Source of the DNA: an uncultured Rhodocyclaceae bacterium
GTDB taxonomy: Bacteria > Pseudomonadota > Gammaproteobacteria > Burkholderiales > Rhodocyclaceae
Direction of reading: 5' to 3'
Assembly (NCBI GenBank): GCA_934271525.1
Contig: CAKQRL010000012.1
Location: 1-63,111, forward strand
DNA: 63,111 bases
In this document: one piece after another, positions 50,795 through 59,567 of the stretch
Layout: every line of letters starts with the position of its first letter
How positions within the stretch are numbered: position 1 is the first letter of the stretch
Notes under the pieces: generated by a model
Told to the model about the DNA's origin: nothing
The model's database searches: none
Seen by the model: only the letters and a program-made list of their open reading frames with translations
Made by a program: the position numbers and the translations under genes

Positions 50795-51930
50795 TGAAAA
50801 AAATTTTTATTGTTGGCATTACCACGATTTTGGCGGCTTGCGAATCGCTTAATCCTTTTTCTTCGGGCGTGGTCATTGAAGAAGCGCCGCAATTTGCCAA
50901 CACCATTGATGTGAAAACGGCTTGGCAAGGCAATGTGGGCGAATCGGGCAAAAATATTTTGCGCTTGGCAATTTTGAGCAAGAGCGTGGTTGCGGCTTCT
51001 GCCAAGGGAGAAATCAAAGCCTTTGATAAGGCAAACGGCAATGTTTTGTGGGAAAAAAATCTTGTTGACACAGTGATTTCTGCGGGCGTAGGTGGCGATG
51101 AAGAATTGATTTTTGTGGGTTCCAACAAGGGAGAAGTGTTTGCTTTTTCTGCCGAAAAGGGCGAAGAAGTGTGGAAAACCAAGGTATCAAGCGCCGTGGT
51201 GCAAACGCCTGTTTCCACACCTGCGGGGCTTTTGGTCAAAAGTGCGGACGAGCGGATTTTTTTGCTCAACCGCCAAAACGGTGAGCGTTTGTGGTTTTAT
51301 CAACATTCAATCCCTACCTTGCAAGTGCGCGATTCGGCAATGCCTGTTTTTGCAGGCGGTTTTATTTTTGCGGGTTTTGAAGGCGGCAAGTTGGTTGCAC
51401 TTTCTACCGAAAATGGTTTGCCTGTTTGGCAAGGGCAAGTTGCCATTCCCAAAGGTGCCAACGAGTTGGATCGTTTAACATCGGTTGCCACGCCTTTGGT
51501 TGAAGGCGAAGTTTTATGCGCGGCGGCATTTCAAGGGCAAGTGGCGTGTTTTAATATGATGCAAGGCGGTTTGCAGCTTTGGGCGAAAAAAATCGGTTCG
51601 GCAAAAGCCTTGGCAAATGACCACCAAGCGCTTTTTGTTTCAGAGGATTCGGGCGTTTTGTATGCGCTCAACAAACACACTGGCGCCACCTTGTGGAAAA
51701 ACGAGGCACTTGTTACACGCAATCCTTCTGCCGCGGCAGTGGGCGCGGGCAGCGTTTTGGTTGTGGGTGATTTGGACGGTTTTGTTTATGTGTTGGATGC
51801 AGCAAGCGGCAAATTTTTAGCCAAAATTGAAACCGACCGCACGGCAATTTTGGCGCCAATTGTCTATAACGATGGCAAGTTTTGGTTACAAACCGAGGGC
51901 GGGCGCGTTATTGCCTTGGATGTTTTATGA
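50794..51930 (+). CDS. bamB: outer membrane protein assembly factor BamB
   Basis: 378-residue lipoprotein of the BAM complex. The signal peptide ends in the lipobox L-A-A-C (Cys near residue 18), followed by an eight-bladed beta-propeller with PQQ-like repeats such as AFDKANGNVLWEKN and ALNKHTGATLWKN. The tandem ATGATG allows a start at 50791 or 50794; AAGGA spacing favours 50794. It overlaps yfgM and der by a few bases. Confidence 0.94.
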   Translation: MKKIFIVGITTILAACESLNPFSSGVVIEEAPQFANTIDVKTAWQGNVGESGKNILRLAILSKSVVAASAKGEIKAFDKANGNVLWEKNLVDTVISAGVGGDEELIFVGSNKGEVFAFSAEKGEEVWKTKVSSAVVQTPVSTPAGLLVKSADERIFLLNRQNGERLWFYQHSIPTLQVRDSAMPVFAGGFIFAGFEGGKLVALSTENGLPVWQGQVAIPKGANELDRLTSVATPLVEGEVLCAAAFQGQVACFNMMQGGLQLWAKKIGSAKALANDHQALFVSEDSGVLYALNKHTGATLWKNEALVTRNPSAAAVGAGSVLVVGDLDGFVYVLDAASGKFLAKIETDRTAILAPIVYNDGKFWLQTEGGRVIALDVL

Positions 51931-53282
51931 AGCCTGTTGTGGCACTTGTTGGGCGGCCAAACGTCGGCAAATCAACGCTTTTTAATCGGCTTACCAAAAC
52001 GCGCGATGCTTTGGTCGCTAACATTCCGGGTTTAACGCGTGATCGCCATTACGGCAACGGTCAAATGGGTGATGTGCCGTTTTGGGTGATGGACACAGGC
52101 GGTTTTGAACCTTTTGCCAAGGACGGCATTTTGGCGGCAATGGCGGATCAGACGCTACAAGGTTTAAAAGAAGCGGATGTGTTGCTTTTTGTTTTGGATT
52201 TTTTATCGGGTTTAACCCCACAAGATGAAGCCATTGCCAAAAGTTTGCGGCAGTTGCCGCAACCTGTTTTTTTGATTGTCAACAAAGCCGAAGGAGTAGA
52301 AAAAACATTAGCGCGCGCGGATTTTTACGCATTGGGTTTGGGTGAACCTTTTGTGATTTCCGCTTCGCACGGCGATGGCGTGCGTTCAATGATTGATGCA
52401 GTTTTAAGCAATTTTGCCGATGATTTAGAAAATTCGGCAAATGCCGATTTTGAAAAAAATGCCGCGTTGACCGTGGAAAAATGCAAAGTGGCGATTATCG
52501 GCAGGCCAAATGTTGGCAAATCTACGCTGATTAACGCTTTGTTGGGCGAAAACCGCGTGATTGCTTTTGATGAACCCGGCACCACGCGCGATGCCATTGC
52601 CATTGATTTTGATTTTAAAGGCAAAAACTACCTTTTGATTGACACTGCGGGTGTTCGCAAAAAAGGCAAGGTTGATGAAATGTTGGAGAAGTTTTCGGTT
52701 ATCAAAACCTTGGATGCCATTGAAAAAGCGAATGTTGCCGTTTTAATGTTGGATGCCCAACGCGACATTGCCGACCAAGACGCGCATTTGGCAGGGCTAA
52801 TTTTGGAAGCTGGCAAAGCGCTTGTGGTTGCTGTGAATAAATGGGATGCCTTAAAAGAATACGACAAAACGCAAATTAAAGAACGTTTGAAAAACAAATT
52901 GGCGTTTTTGGATTTTGCGCCTGTGCATTTTATTTCGGCAGCAAAGCACAAGGGTTTGAAGCAATTGATGGAATCGGTGGATGTGGTTTTTCAATCAGCA
53001 AATAAAAAATTGCCCACGCCGCAAGTAACACGTGCCTTGCAAGAAGCGCTTTTGAAACAAGCGCCTGCGCGCAAAAACGGCGTGCGTCCCAAACCGCGTT
53101 ATGCACACCAAGGCGGCTCTAATCCGCCTGTGATTGTTTTGCATGGCAATGCTTTGGAAAATCTAACGCCTGCTTATTTGCGTTATTTGGAACACCATTT
53201 TCGCAGCGTTTTTGACTTAAAAGGCACGCCTTTGAAGATTGAATGCGCTTTCAATCAAAATCCTTATGCGCAAAAGTCTTAG
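51927..53282 (+). CDS. der: ribosome biogenesis GTPase Der
   Basis: 451-residue double GTPase with G1 motifs VGRPNVGKST near residues 8-17 and IIGRPNVGKST near 190-200, and a C-terminal KH-like domain. The linker joining the two G domains contains DFEKNAALTVEK, encoded by an inserted half element. It acts in 50S maturation. The ATG overlaps the bamB stop, so the genes are coupled. Confidence 0.96.
   Translation: MKPVVALVGRPNVGKSTLFNRLTKTRDALVANIPGLTRDRHYGNGQMGDVPFWVMDTGGFEPFAKDGILAAMADQTLQGLKEADVLLFVLDFLSGLTPQDEAIAKSLRQLPQPVFLIVNKAEGVEKTLARADFYALGLGEPFVISASHGDGVRSMIDAVLSNFADDLENSANADFEKNAALTVEKCKVAIIGRPNVGKSTLINALLGENRVIAFDEPGTTRDAIAIDFDFKGKNYLLIDTAGVRKKGKVDEMLEKFSVIKTLDAIEKANVAVLMLDAQRDIADQDAHLAGLILEAGKALVVAVNKWDALKEYDKTQIKERLKNKLAFLDFAPVHFISAAKHKGLKQLMESVDVVFQSANKKLPTPQVTRALQEALLKQAPARKNGVRPKPRYAHQGGSNPPVIVLHGNALENLTPAYLRYLEHHFRSVFDLKGTPLKIECAFNQNPYAQKS
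52466..52476 (+). repeat. CCACGG element half-copy inside der
   Basis: GTTGACCGTGG plus AAAAA, preceded by TTTTGAAAAAAATGCCGC as in the right half of full elements. It lies in the inter-domain linker and is read as A-L-T-V-E-K. Confidence 0.87.
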
Positions 53283-53286
53283 TTGT

Positions 53287-53292
53287 TATAAT
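53287..53292 (+). promoter_or_regulatory. possible -10 element before hfq
   Basis: TATAAT lies 27 nt before the hfq ATG and just after the der stop. No convincing -35 is seen, so this could be a chance match. Confidence 0.3.
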
Positions 53293-53318
53293 GGCGCTTC
53301 TTAATGGAGATTTTAAAA

Positions 53319-53561
53319 ATGAACAAAGTCCAATTATTACAAGACCCGTTTTTGAATGCCTTGCGGCGTGAACACGTGCCGGTGTCGCTTTACTTGGTCA
53401 ATGGCATTAAATTGCAAGGGCAAATTGAATCGTTTGATCAATACGTGGTGTTGCTCAAAAACACCGTAACGCAAATGGTTTACAAACACGCCATTTCAAC
53501 GGTGGTGCCTGCGCGCCCAATTAGCTTGCAGCAAGAGCAAAAACCGAGTCAGCCCGAGTGA
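53319..53561 (+). CDS. hfq: RNA chaperone Hfq
   Basis: 80-residue Sm-like hexamer promoting sRNA-mRNA pairing. The Sm1 region (LQDPFLNALRREHVPVSLYLVNGIKLQG) and the Sm2 motif YKHAIST are intact, with a short C-terminal tail ending in Q-P-E. The ATG at 53319 follows GGAGA; an ATG at 53304 in the same frame is less well placed. The der-hfq-hflX-hflK-hflC order is conserved in betaproteobacteria. Confidence 0.97.
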   Translation: MNKVQLLQDPFLNALRREHVPVSLYLVNGIKLQGQIESFDQYVVLLKNTVTQMVYKHAISTVVPARPISLQQEQKPSQPE

Positions 53562-53585
53562 AGAAAAAGCCAAACGCGCATTTTT

Positions 53586-53623
53586 CCACGGTCAACGTGA
53601 AATTTTTTTAACATCGACCGTGG
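53586..53623. repeat. CCACGG palindromic element, short copy (38 nt) overlapping the hflX start
   Basis: Left arm CCACGGTCAAC (53586-53596) and right arm ATCGACCGTGG (53613-53623, two mismatches). The GTG inside the right arm (53620-53622) is the apparent hflX start codon. Confidence 0.87.
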
Positions 53624-54771
53624 AAAATCAGTTTTTGGAATGCGCTTTTTTGGTGCAAGTGGATTTTAAGGAATTTGATTCGCATAATTCCTTAAAAGAA
53701 TTACGGGCTTTAACCGAATCTGCTGGTGCCAAGATTGTTGGTTCTTTGCAAGCCAAGCGCACCGCGCCCGATGCCAAGTTTTTTATTGGCAAAGGCAAAA
53801 TGGAAGAATTAAAGGCGCAGGTTTTGGCAACCCAAGCGACTTTGGTGATTTTTAATCACACGCTCTCTGCCACGCAGGAGCGCAATATCGCGCGTTTTTT
53901 GAACGTGCGTGTGATTGACCGCAACACCTTAATTTTGGATATTTTTGCCTTGCGCGCCCAAAGTTTTGAAGGGCGCTTGCAAGTGGAATTGGCACAATTA
54001 ACGCATTTGGCAACGCGTTTGGTGGGCACTTGGACGCACTTGGAGCGCCAAAAAGGCGGCATTGGTTTAAGAGGTCCGGGCGAGCGGCAGTTGGAAATTG
54101 ATCGGCGTTTGTTAGCCCAACGTGTGAAATATTTGAATGCGCGTTTATCCAAATTAGAAAAATCTCGCCAAACGCAACGCGGTTCAACTTTTAGAAAATC
54201 GGCGTTTAATGTTTCTTTGGTGGGTTATACCAATGCTGGAAAATCCACGCTTTTTAACGCCTTAACGCATGAAAAAGTTTATTCTGCCGACCAACTTTTT
54301 GCCACGCTTGACACCACGTCTCGTAAATTGTGGTTAGAACAAGCGCAAGAATCAATGGTTTTGACCGACACGGTTGGTTTTATCCGCAATTTGCCGCACG
54401 CTTTGGTTAAAGCCTTTCACGCCACATTGGAAGTGAGCGTGGAAGCGGATTTGTTGTTGCATGTGATTGATTTTTCAAGCCCAGTTTATGAAGACGAATG
54501 CGCCGCTGTCAATGCTGTGTTAAAAGAAATCGGGGCGGATTCAATTCCGCAACTTTTGGTTTTGAACAAAACGGATTTAAAAGAAGATTGTGCGCGTTTT
54601 CAAAATAACGATTTAAACGCTGATTTTGAAAAAAATTCCACGTTTACCGTGGAAAATCGTTTGAAATTGCCGAATCGTATTTTTTTAAGTGCAAAAAATG
54701 GTGATGGACTAGAAAATTTGCGTCAAATTTTGGCACAATACGCCATTTGCAAACGGCAAACTTTTATTTAG
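53620..54771 (+). CDS. hflX: GTPase HflX
   Basis: 383-residue ribosome-associated GTPase. The N-terminal HflX domain shows SAGAKIVGSLQAKRTAPDAKFFIGKGK and RLVGTWTHLERQKGGIGLRGPGE. The G domain has GYTNAGKSTLFNAL near residue 206, LTDTVGFIRNLP and NKTDL. The only plausible start is GTG 53620, located in the right arm of a palindromic element. A half-copy also inserts D-F-E-K-N-S-T-F-T-V-E-N in the loop between G4 (NKTD) and G5 (SAK). Confidence 0.93.
   Translation: MENQFLECAFLVQVDFKEFDSHNSLKELRALTESAGAKIVGSLQAKRTAPDAKFFIGKGKMEELKAQVLATQATLVIFNHTLSATQERNIARFLNVRVIDRNTLILDIFALRAQSFEGRLQVELAQLTHLATRLVGTWTHLERQKGGIGLRGPGERQLEIDRRLLAQRVKYLNARLSKLEKSRQTQRGSTFRKSAFNVSLVGYTNAGKSTLFNALTHEKVYSADQLFATLDTTSRKLWLEQAQESMVLTDTVGFIRNLPHALVKAFHATLEVSVEADLLLHVIDFSSPVYEDECAAVNAVLKEIGADSIPQLLVLNKTDLKEDCARFQNNDLNADFEKNSTFTVENRLKLPNRIFLSAKNGDGLENLRQILAQYAICKRQTFI
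54648..54662 (+). repeat. CCACGG element compact copy inside hflX
   Basis: CCACGTTTACCGTGG followed by AAAA, preceded by TTTTGAAAAAAATT. It is in frame and encodes T-F-T-V-E, and the 15-mer is itself a short hairpin. Confidence 0.85.
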
Positions 54772-54781
54772 GTATTGGCAT

Positions 54782-56119
54782 ATGTCTTTAAACGACCCAC
54801 GCTGGGGAAAATCGCCCGAAGAGAACGACAAATCGGAGCATTATCCCAACAACAACGATGACGAACAACAACCGCGCCAAAATCAAGGTGATGACAATAA
54901 AAAGCGCCCCAACCGCAATGAACCGCCCGATTTGGACGAAGCGTGGGACGATTTGGTAGGCAAAATCAACGGCTGGCTTAACCAAAACAACACCAAAGCA
55001 AAAATGAAAAAAAATCCATGGAAGGGCATTTTGGATGAAAACGGCGGCGGCGCTGGAAATGGCGGCGGCGGATTTTCAAATAGTTTGGCGCCAATGGCAT
55101 CGGGCAAGTTTTTAACACTTGCCGCCGTGTTGGCTGTGATTTTGTGGTTGTTAAGCGGTTTTTATGTGGTGGATGCTTCTGAACGTGGCGTGGTTTTGCA
55201 ATTTGGCCGCTTTTTAAAAAGCACCGAGCCGGGTTTGAATTGGCGCTTGCCTGCTCCCATTCAAACGCACGAAATTGTGGATTTAACGAATGTGAGAACC
55301 ATTGAAGTGGGTTACCGCGGTAGCGAAAAAAACAAGGTTTTAAAAGAAGCCTTGATGCTGACCGATGATGAAAACTTGGTCAACATTCAATTTGCCGTGC
55401 AATACATTTTAAAAGATCCGATGGAATATTTGTTTTATAACCGCGACACCGATGCGGCGGTCAAAGGTGCGGCGGAATCGGCTTTTCGGGAGATTGTGGG
55501 TAAAAGCAAAATGGATTTGGTTTTGTATGAAGGCAGAGAACAAATTGCCGCCGATGCCACGCAATTGATCCAAGAAATTTTGGATCGTTACCAAAGCGGC
55601 GTTTTAATTTCCAAAGTTACCATGCAAAATGCCCAACCGCCCGAACAAGTGCAGGCGGCTTTTGATGATGCCGTTACAGCCAGCCAAGACAAAGAACGGC
55701 AGAAAAATGAAGGGCAAGCCTACGCCAATGATGTGATTCCCAAAGCGCGCGGCACGGCATCGCGCTTGATGGAAGAAGCGCAAGCTTATCGCCAAAGTGT
55801 GGTTGCCAAAGCACAAGGGGATGTGGCGCGTTTTTCCGCTGTGTTGGATGCTTACAAAGCTGCGCCAGAGGTCACGCGTGAGCGTCTTTATTTGGAAACC
55901 ATGCAACAAATTTATGCCAATACTAGCAAAGTGATGGTGGATCAAAAAGCAGGCGGCAATAGTTTGTTGTATTTGCCGCTTGAAAAATTATTGGAAAAAC
56001 CGCAAGAAAAAAATAGGTCTACCATGGAAAATAAAATAGAAAATTCTATGCCGATGGTTGAAAAAACAGAATCTTCAACACGCAATTTGTCTTTAACCCG
56101 CAATCGTGGAGAGCGTTAA
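54782..56119 (+). CDS. hflK: FtsH protease activity modulator HflK
   Basis: 445-residue SPFH-domain membrane protein that forms a cage with HflC around FtsH. It has a hydrophilic Gly/Asn-rich N-terminus, a membrane span (LTLAAVLAVILWLLSGFYVV, about 110-130) and the SPFH domain from about 135 to 350. GLNWRLPAPIQTHEIV and the AQAYRQSVVAKAQGD region are typical. The C-terminal tail after residue 395 is low complexity; R-S-T-M-E-N there may derive from a decayed half element. hflC starts 1 nt after the stop. Confidence 0.94.
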   Translation: MSLNDPRWGKSPEENDKSEHYPNNNDDEQQPRQNQGDDNKKRPNRNEPPDLDEAWDDLVGKINGWLNQNNTKAKMKKNPWKGILDENGGGAGNGGGGFSNSLAPMASGKFLTLAAVLAVILWLLSGFYVVDASERGVVLQFGRFLKSTEPGLNWRLPAPIQTHEIVDLTNVRTIEVGYRGSEKNKVLKEALMLTDDENLVNIQFAVQYILKDPMEYLFYNRDTDAAVKGAAESAFREIVGKSKMDLVLYEGREQIAADATQLIQEILDRYQSGVLISKVTMQNAQPPEQVQAAFDDAVTASQDKERQKNEGQAYANDVIPKARGTASRLMEEAQAYRQSVVAKAQGDVARFSAVLDAYKAAPEVTRERLYLETMQQIYANTSKVMVDQKAGGNSLLYLPLEKLLEKPQEKNRSTMENKIENSMPMVEKTESSTRNLSLTRNRGER

Positions 56120-56120
56120 G

Positions 56121-56996
56121 ATGAAAACCAACGCTTTTTTTCAAAACGTGCTGATTGTTGTTGCTGCTTTGTTGGTTTTGCTTTCTATGACGATGTTCAC
56201 CGTGGATCAACGCAAATTTGCATTGGTTTCGCAATTTGGTGAAGTCAAACACGTGATAGCCGACCCCGGTTTAAATTTCAAATGGCCGTTTATTCAAGAT
56301 GTGCGCTACTTTGAAAAACGCATTATCACGATGGATTCGGATGAACCTGAGCGTTTTATTACTTCTGAAAAGAAAAATGTTTTGGTGGATTCATATATCA
56401 AATGGCGCATTGTGGATCCCAAACTTTATTACATTTCTTTTTCAGGCGATGAAAGCCGCGCGCGCATTCGCTTAAATCAAACGATTAACGCAGGTTTGCG
56501 CGAAGAATTTGGCAAACGCACCGTGCATGATGTGGTCTCGGGTGAGCGCGACAAGATTATGGAAGATATGCGCGAAAAGGCGAATGTGGATACTTTAAAA
56601 GTCGGCATTCGCATTGTGGATGTGCGCTTAAAACGTGTGGAATTGCCCAATGAAGTTTCCGCTGCGGTTTATAGCCGTATGGAAGCCGAGCGCGCACGCG
56701 TTGCCAACGAATTGCGTTCAGAAGGTGCGGCAGCGGCTGAAAAAATCCGCGCCGATGCGGATAAACAACGTGAAGTGATTGTTTCAACGGCGTATCGCGA
56801 TGCGCAAAAAATCAAAGCCGATGGTGATAAAGAAGCCGCCGCCATTTACGCCAACGCTTACAACAAAAATCCGGAGTTTTATGCCTTTTATCGTTCGTTG
56901 GAAGCGTATCGCGCGAGTTTTGCCAACAAAAACGATATTTTGGTTGTGGATCCTTCCTCCGATTTTTTCAATTATTTGAAAAAAAATTCGCGTTGA
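56121..56996 (+). CDS. hflC: FtsH protease activity modulator HflC
   Basis: 291-residue SPFH partner of HflK. An N-terminal span (VLIVVAALLVLLSM) is followed by QRKFALVSQFGEV, GLNFKWPF, and the helical AERARVANELRSEG segment. The final codons N-S-R-stop lie in a half element that supplies the TGA (56994-56996), so the last residues are repeat-derived. I use ATG 56121 (GGAG site); an upstream GTG at 56106 would overlap hflK. Confidence 0.94.
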   Translation: MKTNAFFQNVLIVVAALLVLLSMTMFTVDQRKFALVSQFGEVKHVIADPGLNFKWPFIQDVRYFEKRIITMDSDEPERFITSEKKNVLVDSYIKWRIVDPKLYYISFSGDESRARIRLNQTINAGLREEFGKRTVHDVVSGERDKIMEDMREKANVDTLKVGIRIVDVRLKRVELPNEVSAAVYSRMEAERARVANELRSEGAAAAEKIRADADKQREVIVSTAYRDAQKIKADGDKEAAAIYANAYNKNPEFYAFYRSLEAYRASFANKNDILVVDPSSDFFNYLKKNSR

Positions 56997-57002
56997 CCGT
57001 GG
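56992..57002 (+). repeat. CCACGG element half-copy at the hflC 3' end
   Basis: GTTGACCGTGG followed by AAAAA, preceded by TTTGAAAAAAAATTCGC, as in the right half of full elements. It contains the hflC stop codon and ends 9 nt before the hisZ start. Confidence 0.87.
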
Positions 57003-57011
57003 AAAAACGCT

Positions 57012-58193
57012 ATGCAATGGTTATTGCCTGAATACTTTGCGGATATTTTGCCGCCAGAAGCCAAACGTTTGGAAAGTTTGCGCCGCAAAGTTTTGGATTT
57101 GTTTGCTTCATACGGTTTTGAATTGGTGATGCCGCCTTTGATTGAGTATTTGGATTCTCTTTTAACGGGTAGCGCGCGGGATTTGGATTTAAAAACCTTC
57201 AAACTCGTCGACCAGCTTTCTGGCAAAATGATGGGTTTAAGAGCCGACATCACGCCGCAAATTGTGCGCATTGATTCGCAACTCTTAAACGATGATGGCA
57301 TCACAAGGCTTTGTTATTGCGGTGTTGTTGCGCACACGCGCCCGTCCAATTTAAAAAGCGGGCGAGAATTGCAACAAATTGGGGCAGAAATTTATGGCGC
57401 ATCACACATTGATGCGGATTTGGCAATCATCACCTTGGCTGTAAAAGCCTTAAACGCTTGCGCCATTACCATTGACCGCATTGATTTGAATCATTTTGGC
57501 ATTTTCAACGCCTTGTGCGAAATGGCAAAAATTGATGAGTCTTTAAAATTGCAACTTGCCAAATTTTTGCGTTTAAAAGATGCGCCAGCTTTGTTTGCGG
57601 CAACGGATGATTTTGCGCCAACGAACAAAAACGTTTTTCGCGCATTGCTGAATTTATATGGCGATTCTATTGACGTTTTAAGTCGCGCCCACGCGGCTTT
57701 TGATGTCTTAAAAAATCCAACAATCAACGCCGCCTTAACCGATTTGGCTTGGATCATTCAAAAACGCCCCGATTTGCCGTTTTCCATTGATTTGGCAGAT
57801 TTGGTCGGTTACTACTACCACACCGCTTTGGCTTTCAATGCTTTTAATGTGAATTATCCCAACGCTTTGGCGCACGGCGGGCGTTATGATGGTGTTGGCA
57901 AAGTTTTTAAACGTGCGCGAGCGGCAACTGGTTTTTCAATGGATTTGCGGCAGTTGGTTTTGGTTGCACCCGAGTTAAAGGATTCTGAAAGTGCTGAAAA
58001 CGCGCCGATTTTTGTAGAAAAAACAGAGGATTCAACAGCGCTACAAGCATTAACAAAAATCTTAACAGATTGGCGATTGCAAAATCGTGTGGTTGTTGAA
58101 GCTTTAACGGATGAAAAAATTCCAAAAAACGCCAAGCGTTTGGCGTGGAATAATGGCAAATGGCAGTTCAAAAACGGGGGAGAACATGGCTAA
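57012..58193 (+). CDS. hisZ: ATP phosphoribosyltransferase regulatory subunit HisZ
   Basis: 393-residue HisS-like paralogue without aminoacylation function, needed by the short form of HisG for the first step of histidine synthesis. ADITPQIVRIDSQLL and GGRYDGVGKVF match the family, and the synthetase anticodon-binding domain is absent. Its presence predicts a short-form hisG elsewhere in the genome. It overlaps purA by 8 nt. Confidence 0.92.
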   Translation: MQWLLPEYFADILPPEAKRLESLRRKVLDLFASYGFELVMPPLIEYLDSLLTGSARDLDLKTFKLVDQLSGKMMGLRADITPQIVRIDSQLLNDDGITRLCYCGVVAHTRPSNLKSGRELQQIGAEIYGASHIDADLAIITLAVKALNACAITIDRIDLNHFGIFNALCEMAKIDESLKLQLAKFLRLKDAPALFAATDDFAPTNKNVFRALLNLYGDSIDVLSRAHAAFDVLKNPTINAALTDLAWIIQKRPDLPFSIDLADLVGYYYHTALAFNAFNVNYPNALAHGGRYDGVGKVFKRARAATGFSMDLRQLVLVAPELKDSESAENAPIFVEKTEDSTALQALTKILTDWRLQNRVVVEALTDEKIPKNAKRLAWNNGKWQFKNGGEHG

Positions 58194-59484
58194 AAACGTG
58201 GTTGTCGTTGGCACGCAGTGGGGAGACGAAGGCAAAGGCAAAATTGTGGATTGGCTCACCGATCGCGCAGCAGGCGTTGTGCGTTTTCAAGGCGGGCATA
58301 ACGCTGGGCACACGCTTGTGGTAGGCGATAAAGTGTTTAAATTAAGCCTTGTGCCTTCTGGCATTGTGCGCGGCAATGTGCGCTGTTTCATTGGCAACGG
58401 CGTGGTTTTGGATATGGCGCATTTAACGCGCGAAATTGCCATGTTGGAAAATGCAGGATTAGAAGTGCAAGGGCGCTTGATGGTATCCGCCGCGTGCCCG
58501 GTGATTTTGCCTTATCACGTGGCATTGGATGCCGCACGCGAAAACAAACGTTCAAAAAATAACAAAATTGGCACAACCGGCAAAGGCATTGGACCTTGTT
58601 ATGAAGACAAAGTTGCGCGCCGCGGTTTAAAACTCTATGAATTTTTTGATTCAGCACATTTGAAGACGCGCTTAAAAGAATTGTTGGATTACCACAATTT
58701 TATGCTCACGCATTTTTACAACGCGGAATCGCTTGCTTTTGATGTGGTTTATCAAAGCGCTTGCCAAAACTTTGAACAAATTCTACCGATGGTGGGCGAT
58801 GTTTCTGCTGCTTTAAATGAATCCCCACAAAACTTGCTTTTTGAAGGTGCGCAAGGCACTTTGTTGGATATTGACTACGGCACTTATCCTTTTGTTACTT
58901 CTTCCAACTGCGTGGCTGGGCAAGCGGCGGCGGGTTCTGGCATTGGTCCCACCAAAATTGATGCGGTTTTGGGCATTACCAAAGCTTATTGCACGCGCGT
59001 GGGTGGTGGCCCATTTCCTAGCGAATTGGATATTGAAACAGAAGGCTCGCCCGGCTACCAAATGTCGCAAAAGGGCATGGAATTTGGCACAGTGACGGGC
59101 AGACGGCGTCGTTGCGGTTGGTTGGATATTGCCGCTTTAAAACGCTCGGCGCAAATCAATGGTTTAACGGGTTTGTGTATAACCAAGTTGGATGTGTTGG
59201 ATGGTTTGCCTGAAATTAAAATCTGCACGGGTTATTCCATTGGCGGCAAGTTTTATGATTTGTTGCCGCCGGGCGCACTTGATGTAGAAAAGGCTGAACC
59301 AATTTTGCAGTCGGTGCCGGGTTGGCGCGAATCCACGGCACAAATCAAACGTTTTGAAGATTTGCCTGCCAATGCCCGCGCTTATTTGGGAATGATTGAA
59401 GTTTTAGCCGAAGTGCCTATTGCCTTGGTTTCCACTGGTCCTGAACGTGAAGAAACCATTGTGAAACACCATCCTTTTGACTGA
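58186..59484 (+). CDS. purA: adenylosuccinate synthetase
   Basis: 432-residue enzyme joining IMP and aspartate with GTP hydrolysis in AMP synthesis. The start AKNVVVVGTQWGDEGKGKIV contains the P-loop GDEGKGK, and QGGHNAGHTLVV, TTGKGIGPCYEDK and VTGRRRRCGWLD follow. The ATG at 58186 lies within the hisZ end after GGGGGAGAAC. It closes the conserved block, with a palindromic element downstream. Confidence 0.97.
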   Translation: MAKNVVVVGTQWGDEGKGKIVDWLTDRAAGVVRFQGGHNAGHTLVVGDKVFKLSLVPSGIVRGNVRCFIGNGVVLDMAHLTREIAMLENAGLEVQGRLMVSAACPVILPYHVALDAARENKRSKNNKIGTTGKGIGPCYEDKVARRGLKLYEFFDSAHLKTRLKELLDYHNFMLTHFYNAESLAFDVVYQSACQNFEQILPMVGDVSAALNESPQNLLFEGAQGTLLDIDYGTYPFVTSSNCVAGQAAAGSGIGPTKIDAVLGITKAYCTRVGGGPFPSELDIETEGSPGYQMSQKGMEFGTVTGRRRRCGWLDIAALKRSAQINGLTGLCITKLDVLDGLPEIKICTGYSIGGKFYDLLPPGALDVEKAEPILQSVPGWRESTAQIKRFEDLPANARAYLGMIEVLAEVPIALVSTGPEREETIVKHHPFD

Positions 59485-59496
59485 TTGCGCGATTTT

Positions 59497-59543
59497 CCAC
59501 GGTAAACGATTTATTTTTTTCAAAAAAACAAGGTTTACCGTGG
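59497..59543. repeat. CCACGG palindromic element, full copy (47 nt)
   Basis: Arms CCACGGTAAAC (59497-59507) and GTTTACCGTGG (59533-59543) are fully complementary, flanked by TTTT and AAAA. It lies between purA and the dac gene. Confidence 0.93.
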
Positions 59544-59567
59544 AAAATTGCAAAAAACGGAACAACG

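Noticed and set aside
56195..56205. GTTCACCGTGG near the hflC start as another half-element
   Set aside because: Only one mismatch to the arm, but the A-run that precedes true half-copies is missing, and the encoded F-T-V-D-Q is expected in HflC.
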